DNA from: Salinisphaera sp. UBA6602
GTDB taxonomy: Bacteria; Pseudomonadota; Gammaproteobacteria; Nevskiales; Salinisphaeraceae
NCBI GenBank assembly: GCA_002433465.1
Contig: DJIE01000242.1
Coordinates: 1 to 13,333, forward strand
Reading direction: 5' to 3'
Length of the DNA stretch: 13,333 nucleotides
The notes below the pieces were generated by a model. It did not search any database, was not told the origin of the DNA, and saw only the letters and a program-made list of their open reading frames with translations. The position numbers and the translations under genes were made by a program. Position 1 is the stretch's first letter; every line of letters starts with the position of its first letter. Of the stretch, positions 7,733-13,333 are shown in pieces.

Positions 7733-7799
7733 GTTCCGGTTCGCGAACATCGGCGTCAGGCATTTGGACGTCGGCTGCACCCAACCCATCGGAGCGACC

Positions 7800-10076
7800 A
7801 TGACGATTTCCCAGAACCTCGGTTTCCCGCGTATCGGCGAACGCCGCGAACTCAAAAAGGCCACCGAGGCCTACTGGAAAGGCGATCTCGACTACGCCGG
7901 CCTCGAAGCCACCGGCGCCGAGCTGCGTCGCGCCAACTGGGCGAAACAGAAGGCGGCAGGCATCGACCTGATCCCGTCGAACGATTTCTCCTTCTACGAC
8001 CAGGTGTTGGGGCTGTCGTGCCTGATCGGTAACGTGCCGTCGCGTTTCGGCTGGGACGGCCAGGCCATGAACATCGACGTGGCCTTCGACATGGCCCGCG
8101 GCACCGATGATGCGATTGCCTGCGAAATGACCAAGTGGTTCGATACCAACTACCACTACATCGTGCCGGAATTCACCCGCGACACGACGTTCGGACTCGT
8201 GGGCACGAAGATCTTCGACGAGTTCGCCGAGGCCAAGGCACAGGGCATCGTCACCAAGCCCGTAATCGTCGGTCCGGCGACCTATCTGACGCTCGGCAAG
8301 GTCACCGACGGCTCGGATCTGAACAAGTTCGATCTCGCCGACGAGCTGATCGCGATCTATGTCCAGATCGCCGAACGGCTGGCCGAGCAGGGCGCCGAAT
8401 GGCTGCAGATCGACGAGCCGATCTTTTCGCTGGACCTGAATGACGCCCAGCGCGAGGTTGTTCGCAAGGCCTACGATGCGCTCGCGGGCGTTGCCGGCAT
8501 CAAGATCATGGTGGCCAACTATTTCGGCGCGCTGGCCGACAACCGCGAGCTGTTCGTATCGCTGCCCGTCGCCGCCCTGCATATCGACGGCGTACGCGGC
8601 GTCGAGGAAGTCGAAGCCGTGGCCGCACGTTTGTCCGACGACAAGCTGCTCTCGGTCGGCATCGTCGACGGGCGCAATATCTGGAAAACCGATCTCACGC
8701 GCGCCTTGGACCGGTTGCAGCCCGTGCTCGGCGAACTGGGCAGCGAGCGTCTGATCGTCGCGCCCAGCTGTTCGCTGCTGCATTGCCCCGTCACCCTGCG
8801 CAGCGAGCACAAGCTCGACGACGAATTGCTCAACTGGCTGGCGTTCGCGGAGGAAAAACTCGACGAAATCGTGTTCCTCGCCCGTGCGGCGAACGGCAAG
8901 GTCGACAAGGACATGCTTGCCGCCAACGCGGCCGCGATGGTGGACCGTGCCAACTCGACGCGTATTCATGACAGCGCGGTCAAGAACCGGGTGGCGAATA
9001 CGGGCGCGGCCGACTACAAGCGTTTTTCTGCTTACCCGGAACGCGCTGAAAAACAGCAGGCCAAGCTCGATCTGCCGGCGTTTCCGACCACCACGATCGG
9101 CTCCTTTCCGCAGACTGCGCAGGTGCGCAAGGCACGCGCGGCCCACAAGCGCGGCGATATGAACGACGCCGACTACGACGCCTTTCTGGAAGCCCAGATC
9201 GCCGAGGCCGTGACCATGCAGGAAGCCATGGGCTTCGACATGCTCGTGCACGGCGAATTCGAGCGTAACGACATGGTGGAGTATTTCGGCGAACAGCTGG
9301 CCGGCTATGCCTTCACCAAGTTCGGCTGGGTACAGAGCTATGGCACCCGCTATGTGAAGCCGCCGATCATCTTCGGTGATGTGTCGCGGCCCGAACCGAT
9401 GACGGTGAAATGGTCGAAATATGCCCAGTCGCTGACCGACAAGCCCATGAAAGGGATGCTCACCGGCCCGGTCACCATGGTGCAGTGGGCGTTCGTGCGC
9501 GACGACCAGCCCCGATCCGAAACGGTCAAGCAGGTGGCGCTGGCCATTCGCGACGAGGTCTGCGATCTCGAAGCCGCCGGCCTGGCGGCCATCCAGATCG
9601 ACGAGGCCGCCTTTCGTGAAGGCCTGCCGCTGCGGCGTTCCGAGTGGGCCGAGTATCTGGACTGGGCGAGCGCCAGCTTTCGTCTGACCGCGGGCGGTGT
9701 CGCCGACGACACCCAGGTGCATACCCATATGTGCTATTCGGAATTCAACGACATCATCGAGGCGATCGCGGCCATGGACGCCGATTGTATTTCCATCGAA
9801 ACCTCGCGCTCGCAGATGGAGCTGCTCGATGCCTTCGTGAAATTCCGGTACCCGAACGAGATCGGGCCCGGCGTCTACGACATTCACAGCCCGCGCGTGC
9901 CGGCCAAGGCGGAAATGATCGCGCTGCTGGAAAAAGCCACCGAAGTGCTGCCACCCGAGCGCATATGGGTGAATCCGGACTGCGGCCTCAAGACCCGCGG
10001 TTGGGCCGAGGTTCGGCCCGCGCTCGAACATATGGTCGATGCCGCGCGCGAGCTGCGGCAGAGGCAGGCCGCCTGA
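7800..10076 (+). CDS. metE: Cobalamin-independent methionine synthase MetE
   Basis: MetE transfers the methyl group of 5-methyltetrahydropteroyltri-glutamate to homocysteine, making methionine without vitamin B12. The protein is 758 residues (E. coli 753) and has both beta-barrel halves. The N-terminus [13 protein letters not shown] is the family start and has a GGAG ribosome site about 7 nt upstream; the longer frame from 7764 is rejected for lack of homology. The zinc ligands are all present: H643 and C645 in THMCYSEF, E667 in S-I-E-T-S-R-S, and C728 in [12 protein letters not shown], each two residues from the E. coli numbering. [10 protein letters not shown] (near residue 430) opens the C-terminal catalytic half. 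It is divergently paired with metR and probably activated by it with homocysteine. It ends before a hairpin at 10095-10127. Confidence 0.98.
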   Translation: MTISQNLGFPRIGERRELKKATEAYWKGDLDYAGLEATGAELRRANWAKQKAAGIDLIPSNDFSFYDQVLGLSCLIGNVPSRFGWDGQAMNIDVAFDMARGTDDAIACEMTKWFDTNYHYIVPEFTRDTTFGLVGTKIFDEFAEAKAQGIVTKPVIVGPATYLTLGKVTDGSDLNKFDLADELIAIYVQIAERLAEQGAEWLQIDEPIFSLDLNDAQREVVRKAYDALAGVAGIKIMVANYFGALADNRELFVSLPVAALHIDGVRGVEEVEAVAARLSDDKLLSVGIVDGRNIWKTDLTRALDRLQPVLGELGSERLIVAPSCSLLHCPVTLRSEHKLDDELLNWLAFAEEKLDEIVFLARAANGKVDKDMLAANAAAMVDRANSTRIHDSAVKNRVANTGAADYKRFSAYPERAEKQQAKLDLPAFPTTTIGSFPQTAQVRKARAAHKRGDMNDADYDAFLEAQIAEAVTMQEAMGFDMLVHGEFERNDMVEYFGEQLAGYAFTKFGWVQSYGTRYVKPPIIFGDVSRPEPMTVKWSKYAQSLTDKPMKGMLTGPVTMVQWAFVRDDQPRSETVKQVALAIRDEVCDLEAAGLAAIQIDEAAFREGLPLRRSEWAEYLDWASASFRLTAGGVADDTQVHTHMCYSEFNDIIEAIAAMDADCISIETSRSQMELLDAFVKFRYPNEIGPGVYDIHSPRVPAKAEMIALLEKATEVLPPERIWVNPDCGLKTRGWAEVRPALEHMVDAARELRQRQAA

Positions 10077-10094
10077 GCCGATCACCGCGACCGT

Positions 10095-10127
10095 TCGGCC
10101 GTCCCGATGAATCTCCGGGACGGCCGA
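10095..10127. terminator. GC-rich hairpin between metE and the quinone reductase gene
   Basis: A perfect 12-bp inverted repeat (arms 10095-10106 and 10116-10127, 9-nt loop) sits in the 59-bp gap between the convergent stops of metE and the minus-strand oxidoreductase. It is placed as a shared bidirectional terminator but lacks a T-tract on both strands. Confidence 0.55.
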
Positions 10128-10135
10128 GCGCGATC

Positions 10136-10885
10136 TCACGGCCCCCAGCGCAGCGGGTGATCGGCGCGTAATACGCCGTCTGCGTCCCAGTCGGGCCAGC
10201 CGGTGAATGGGATCGGTCGGGCCGAATCGAGCGCGCTCAGGCGTTCGGCCCAGTCGTGTTTAAGGCTGTCGAGGTGGTGCTCGAACACGTCGCGCTGTTC
10301 GTAGGCGATGCCGCCACCCTGAATGCCGTGGGCGACGAACGGCGCCAGTACGTCGAAGCCCATGTAGTGCAGCGAGTAGTGGATGGGCCAGAGCAGGCGC
10401 TCGATTGGCCCGCCACGGCCGTAGGGCGAAAAGGTGGCCGCCGGCCCGCCAGTGGTCACCGACAGCAGCGCGCGCTTGCCGCGAAAAATCCCTTCGTCGT
10501 AGCGCCGGCGCCCGGTATAGAGCTCGCCGTAGACGAACACGCGATCGAACCATCCCTTGAGGATGGCCGGCTGGGCATGCCACCAGAGCGGAAACTGGAG
10601 GATGACCAGATCGGCCGCCGTCAATCGATCGATTTCGCGCTGCACGTCGGCGGCACGGCTTTGCTCATTGCCCGCATGGCGTTGTTCGGTCAGCGCCGAG
10701 AAATAGTGTGCATCGGCGCGTGAGTCGTAGCGGGCCGGGCCTTCGACAGGATCGAAACATTCGGCGTACAGATCGGAGCGTGTGACCGTCATTCCCCGGC
10801 CGGCCAGGGTTTCATCAGCAATATCGGCGAGTGCGCCATTGAAGGATTTCGGTTCGGGATGGGCGAATACGATATGGGCGTGCAT
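10136..10885 (-). CDS. NAD(P)H:quinone oxidoreductase, flavodoxin-like fold (NQO1/KefF family)
   Basis: This 249-residue flavoprotein belongs to the Flavodoxin_2 family, which transfers two electrons from NAD(P)H to quinones and related electrophiles and so avoids semiquinone radicals. The N-terminus H-I-V-F-A-H-P-E-P-K-S-F-N (4-16) is the FMN/FAD phosphate loop. The block beginning QFPLWWHAQPAILKGWFDR at 97-115 is the hallmark of NQO1-type enzymes, and TTGGP (144-148) with the G-R-G-G-P-I-E stretch (156-162) continues the flavin and quinone site. The extra C-terminal region (about 200-249) is longer than in KefF, as in NQO1 and MdaB relatives. An AAAGG ribosome site lies about 9 nt before the ATG. 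It is divergent from a LysR regulator 87 bp away, which probably controls it. The physiological substrate is not evident. Confidence 0.9.
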   Translation of the reverse strand: MHAHIVFAHPEPKSFNGALADIADETLAGRGMTVTRSDLYAECFDPVEGPARYDSRADAHYFSALTEQRHAGNEQSRAADVQREIDRLTAADLVILQFPLWWHAQPAILKGWFDRVFVYGELYTGRRRYDEGIFRGKRALLSVTTGGPAATFSPYGRGGPIERLLWPIHYSLHYMGFDVLAPFVAHGIQGGGIAYEQRDVFEHHLDSLKHDWAERLSALDSARPIPFTGWPDWDADGVLRADHPLRWGP

Positions 10886-10922
10886 GAGATGGGGCCTTTG
10901 AAATCAGGCCGCCAGTCTGCTG

Positions 10923-10976
10923 TTTGCGTTATCGTCACGAAATAGGCATAACGGCAAGCCGTATTTGCGCTTATGC
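10923..10976. promoter_or_regulatory. Candidate LysR operator region in the divergent promoter
   Basis: The 87-bp gap between the quinone reductase and lysR starts contains a 12-bp dyad ACGGC-AA-GCCGT (10951-10962). Around it are GCATAA (10946-10951) and its inverted copy TTATGC (10971-10976), which overlaps the lysR start codon. A direct repeat, TTTGCGTTAT (10923-10932) and TTTGCGCTTAT (10964-10974), brackets the dyad. A T-N11-A core is not obvious, so the assignment rests on symmetry and position. Confidence 0.35.
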
Positions 10977-11848
10977 AAACCGATATCGCCTGGGACGATT
11001 TACGCCTGGTGCTGGCCATTGCACGAGCCGAAACGCTGGCCGGTGCTGCACGCACGCTCGGGCTGCACCACGCCACGGTCTATCGACGGCTGATCGCCTG
11101 TGAACGCGCCCTGGGCACGGCGCTGTTCGAACGGGATCGGGGGCGTCATGTGCCCACCGCGGTCGGCGCAGAATGGGTGGCCGTGGCCGACGACATGGAC
11201 GGTGCGGTGGTGGATGCCGCGCGCCGTATCGCCGGGCGGGATGTTACCCCGGCCGGTACGGTGCATCTGACCACCACGGATACGCTGCTGCACGGGCTCG
11301 TATCGCCCATGCTGGCCACGTTTCGGGAACGCTTTCCGGCCATTCGCCTGGACGTACGCCTATCCAATGCGCCGTTCGATCTGGCACGCCGGGATGCCGA
11401 CTTGGCGATTCGCGCCGCCGACGAGCCGCCGGACCCGTTGATTGCCCAGCGCCTTGGCGAGATTGTCATGGCGCGTTATCGCTGTGCGCAGCATGCGCCG
11501 CCGTCGAATGCCTGGGTGGGGTTGAGCGAAGCCGTGCCGTTTGCGGCCTTGCATCGATGGATGGCCGCCGGCGTCGACGCGAACGATATCGCCTTGCAGG
11601 TCGACAGCATGCTTGCCATGCAGCGTGCTGCAGCCGACGGGCTGGGCGACGCGCTGCTGCCCTGTTATCTCGCCGATACCGATGCGCAGCTGCTGCGCGT
11701 CGGCGCGCCCATACCGGAATTGACCACGCCGGCCTGGCTGCTGGTCCATCCGGACATGCGACGTACGGCGCGTGTTCGCGCGCTTAGAGATGCACTCATC
11801 GATGCGTTCGCCAGCCCGGATGTGCGTTCGCGGCTGGCCGGTGGATAG
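10973..11848 (+). CDS. LysR-family transcriptional regulator
   Basis: The 291-residue protein has an N-terminal winged HTH (about 8-65: W-D-D-L-R-L-V-L-A-I-A-R then L-A-G-A-A-R-T-L-G-L, recognition helix about 32-43, E-R-A-L-G-x-x-L-F-E-R at 44-54) and a LysR effector-binding domain (about 93-288) with the D-A-D-L-A-I-R-x-A-D pattern at 141-150. The recognition helix reads HHATVYRRL where most LysR proteins have a Q-[PS]-A-[VL]-S-x-x-I pattern, as in the subgroup that acts on neighbouring oxidoreductase genes. The ATG lacks a Shine-Dalgarno sequence, so translation may be leaderless or weak. It is divergent from the quinone reductase and likely regulates it and itself. The stop is 9 bp from the convergent GNAT stop, with no room for a separate terminator. 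Confidence 0.92.
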   Translation: MQTDIAWDDLRLVLAIARAETLAGAARTLGLHHATVYRRLIACERALGTALFERDRGRHVPTAVGAEWVAVADDMDGAVVDAARRIAGRDVTPAGTVHLTTTDTLLHGLVSPMLATFRERFPAIRLDVRLSNAPFDLARRDADLAIRAADEPPDPLIAQRLGEIVMARYRCAQHAPPSNAWVGLSEAVPFAALHRWMAAGVDANDIALQVDSMLAMQRAAADGLGDALLPCYLADTDAQLLRVGAPIPELTTPAWLLVHPDMRRTARVRALRDALIDAFASPDVRSRLAGG

Positions 11849-11857
11849 GGCGCCGAT

Positions 11858-12322
11858 TCAGTTGCCGAGCGTGCGTTTAAGCCCTTCGTGGGACGCAACG
11901 AAACCCAGGCTTTCATAGAAGCGTAGGGCGTCGGGACGCTGCTTGTCGGTGGTGAGCTGGATGAGTCGGCAGCCGCGTTCTTCTGCGCGCTCGATCGCCC
12001 ATTCGAACAGCGTTCGGCCGAGCCCCTGACCGCGTCGACTACCGGCGATGCGTACGCCTTCGACCAGCGCGCGCCAGCTTCCTTGATAGGTCAGATAAGG
12101 GATATAGGTCAGCTGCAGCATGCCCGCGATCTCGCCATCCTGCTCGGCGACGATGAGCTCGTTGTTGGGATCGGCATCGATCGCTGCAAACGCCTGGCTG
12201 TAACTCGTCGGCAACGGGCTGGATGGGCACTCGCGTGTCGCGCCCAGGGCATCGTCGGCCAGCAGCTGTACGAGCGCGTCGAGATCAGCGGCCCGGGCCG
12301 TACGAAAAACGAGTTCGGACAT
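11858..12322 (-). CDS. GNAT-family N-acetyltransferase
   Basis: This 154-residue acetyltransferase moves an acetyl group from acetyl-CoA to an amine. The acetyl-CoA pyrophosphate loop is R97-G-Q-G-L-G102 (Q/R-x-x-G-x-G), preceded by beta-4 with the R-A-L-V-E-G-V-R-I pattern (84-92). The C-terminal F-Y-E-S-L-G-F (135-141) is the usual GNAT end motif. The start at 12322 is chosen because a GGGAG ribosome site lies about 6 nt upstream and the N-terminus F-R-T-A-R-A-A-D-L-D is typical; the frame continues to 12400 without resemblance. The substrate, small molecule or protein, cannot be told. The gene is convergent with lysR. Confidence 0.9.
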   Translation of the reverse strand: MSELVFRTARAADLDALVQLLADDALGATRECPSSPLPTSYSQAFAAIDADPNNELIVAEQDGEIAGMLQLTYIPYLTYQGSWRALVEGVRIAGSRRGQGLGRTLFEWAIERAEERGCRLIQLTTDKQRPDALRFYESLGFVASHEGLKRTLGN

Positions 12323-12350
12323 GGTCACTCCCCGTGTTCTTTGAACGCAG

Positions 12351-12575
12351 TCAGTCGGCACGCCCGCCGTCTGCGCGCATGCCCTGGAATTCGCAGGCAT
12401 ATCCTATCGCGGCACGGTCTTCGCGCCAGTCGAGTGTGCATACCGCGTTGTCGAGGTTGTCGTTTTTCAATGCGGGCCTGCAGGCGCCGGTGCGGATTTT
12501 CGCCAGTCGGGGCGCGCATACAGTCGAATAGTTGGCCAAAGCAACGCATGCGATAGGCGATCGGGTCACCCGCAA
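12351..12575 (-). CDS. Possible small cysteine-containing protein, unrecognised
   Basis: This frame could encode about 74 residues from a TTG at 12575, or 72 from a GTG at 12569; no ATG or ribosome site supports either start. I do not recognise the product. It has five cysteines (residues 10, 20, 32, 46 and 60 from the TTG) and a balanced composition, unlike the Arg-rich alternative frames over the same bases, and codon third positions are mostly G or C. It ends 28 bp before the GNAT start on the same strand, which would fit a two-gene unit. The rest of the 306-bp gap 12323-12628 shows no clear promoter, repeat or RNA, and the gltX control signals must lie in its right half. It could simply be non-coding. 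Confidence 0.22.
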   Translation of the reverse strand: MRVTRSPIACVALANYSTVCAPRLAKIRTGACRPALKNDNLDNAVCTLDWREDRAAIGYACEFQGMRADGGRAD

Positions 12576-12628
12576 TCGGGCGGATTGTTAAACTACGCCG
12601 CCTGTCACTACCTGCCCGGCCTTTTGCC

Positions 12629-13333
12629 ATGACGATCACTACCCGTTTCGCGCCGTCGCCGACCGGTTATCTGCATATCGGGGGCGCACGTACCGCGCTG
12701 TATTCCTGGCTGCATGCAAAAGCCAGCGGTGGCCGCTTCGTATTGCGTATCGAGGATACCGACCGCGAACGCTCGACCGACGAAGCCGTGCAGGCGATTC
12801 TCGATGCCATGGAATGGCTCGATCTCGAGCACGACGGCGAGATCTATTACCAGACCAAGCGTTTCGACCGATATGCCGAAGTCATCGACTGGCTGCTTGC
12901 CGAAGGCAAGGCCTATCGCTGTTATTCGAGCGCCGAGGAAGTCGAGGCCATGCGCGAAGCCGCGCGGGCCAAGGGCGAAAAGCCGAAATACGACGGCACC
13001 TGGCGGCCGATGCCGGGCAAGACGTTGCCCGAGCCGCCGGCAGGCGTCGATCCGGTCATCCGTTTTGCCACGCCGCTGGACGGCGAGACCGTCATCCACG
13101 ATATGGTCAAGGGCGATATCACCATCTCGAATACCGAGCTGGACGACCTGGTGATCGCCCGTGCCGACGGCACCCCCACCTACAATTTCTGTGTGGTGGT
13201 CGACGATATGGACATGGCCATCAGCCATATCATTCGCGGCGATGATCACGTCAACAACACGCCGCGCCAGATCAATATCCTGAAGGCCTTGATCGGCGAT
13301 TTTGCCGAGCTGCCGGTCTATGCCCATGTGCCC
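12629..13333 (+). CDS. gltX: Glutamyl-tRNA synthetase (3' end beyond window)
   Basis: The frame stays open from the ATG at 12629 to the last base and gives 235 residues, about half of the usual roughly 470. It charges tRNA-Glu with glutamate and is a class I synthetase. [18 protein letters not shown] at 7-24 holds the HIGH-type motif H16-I-G-G19, [10 protein letters not shown] (40-49) is the glutamate-site block, and [17 protein letters not shown] (205-221) is the second conserved region. The KMSKS part lies outside. In E. coli GluRS a zinc is held by C98, C100, C125 and H127. Here C98 remains, but the equivalent positions are S100, W125 and P127, so the zinc site is lost. There is no strong ribosome site. 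A long antisense frame over the same bases (12608-13327) is an artefact of high GC. Confidence 0.96.
   Translation, partial: MTITTRFAPSPTGYLHIGGARTALYSWLHAKASGGRFVLRIEDTDRERSTDEAVQAILDAMEWLDLEHDGEIYYQTKRFDRYAEVIDWLLAEGKAYRCYSSAEEVEAMREAARAKGEKPKYDGTWRPMPGKTLPEPPAGVDPVIRFATPLDGETVIHDMVKGDITISNTELDDLVIARADGTPTYNFCVVVDDMDMAISHIIRGDDHVNNTPRQINILKALIGDFAELPVYAHVP

Noticed and set aside
7684..7799. Cobalamin riboswitch in the metE leader
   Set aside because: The leader is too short and has no B12-box or stem pattern; MetR control explains the locus.
7662..10139. metR frame continuing upstream through all of metE antisense, giving a 1123-residue ORF
   Set aside because: Only the 3' 894 bases (to M at 7661) resemble a protein family. 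The rest mirrors metE and is a GC-bias shadow, not a fusion.
12608..13327. 239-residue antisense frame over gltX
   Set aside because: The plus strand here encodes unmistakable GluRS. The antisense translation is a composition artefact.
1..13333. Mobile element, CRISPR array, defence system or biosynthetic cluster
   Set aside because: No transposase, integrase, direct-repeat array, toxin-antitoxin pair or assembly-line enzyme was seen on either strand; genes are scattered metabolic and housekeeping functions.

Overview
The window is a high-GC, densely coded stretch of bacterial chromosome. The protein families (MetR/MetE pair, YidD, SufE, two LysR regulators, GluRS) point to a gammaproteobacterium. 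A halophilic or marine lineage such as Salinisphaeraceae is a guess from overall impression and was not tested. No phage genes, transposase, integrase, CRISPR array, tRNA or rRNA were seen. Most genes are metabolic or housekeeping.

Layout. Positions 1-346 hold the 3' end of an FMN-dependent alpha-hydroxy-acid oxidase of the lactate 2-monooxygenase type. It converges across a 14-bp hairpin on a minus-strand SDR oxidoreductase (392-1162). Upstream of that, on the same strand, is sufE (1263-1679). Divergent from sufE come yidD (1787-2065), a very long isoleucyl-tRNA synthetase gene (2155-5343) and rpmE2, the zinc-free type-B ribosomal protein L31 (5399-5662), closed by a strong terminator (5716-5749). 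A minus-strand DsbA-fold isomerase of the HCCA-isomerase/kappa-GST family follows (5802-6434). Next is a 333-bp non-coding gap full of small hairpins that looks like an intergenic repeat element. The divergent metR (minus) and metE (plus) pair shares an AT-rich control region with a recognisable MetR-type box. Beyond a 12-bp hairpin lies a minus-strand NQO1-like quinone reductase (10136-10885), divergent from its probable LysR regulator (10973-11848). A GNAT acetyltransferase (minus, 11858-12322), a doubtful small Cys-containing ORF, and the first half of gltX (12629 to the window end) complete the window.

How the genes work together. metR/metE is a classic regulator-target pair for cobalamin-independent methionine synthesis. 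The LysR/quinone reductase pair has the same divergent architecture. ileS2-rpmE2 may be one transcriptional unit for translation components.

The most noteworthy item is the isoleucyl-tRNA synthetase. It is of the eukaryote-like type 2, and its class I HIGH signature is rearranged to G-I-H-H. This is the GXHH variant that has been linked to extreme mupirocin resistance in IleRS2 enzymes. A second thread is that three translation proteins here (IleRS2, L31 type B, GluRS) lack zinc sites present in their better-known counterparts. I found no evidence of a wholly new multi-gene system.
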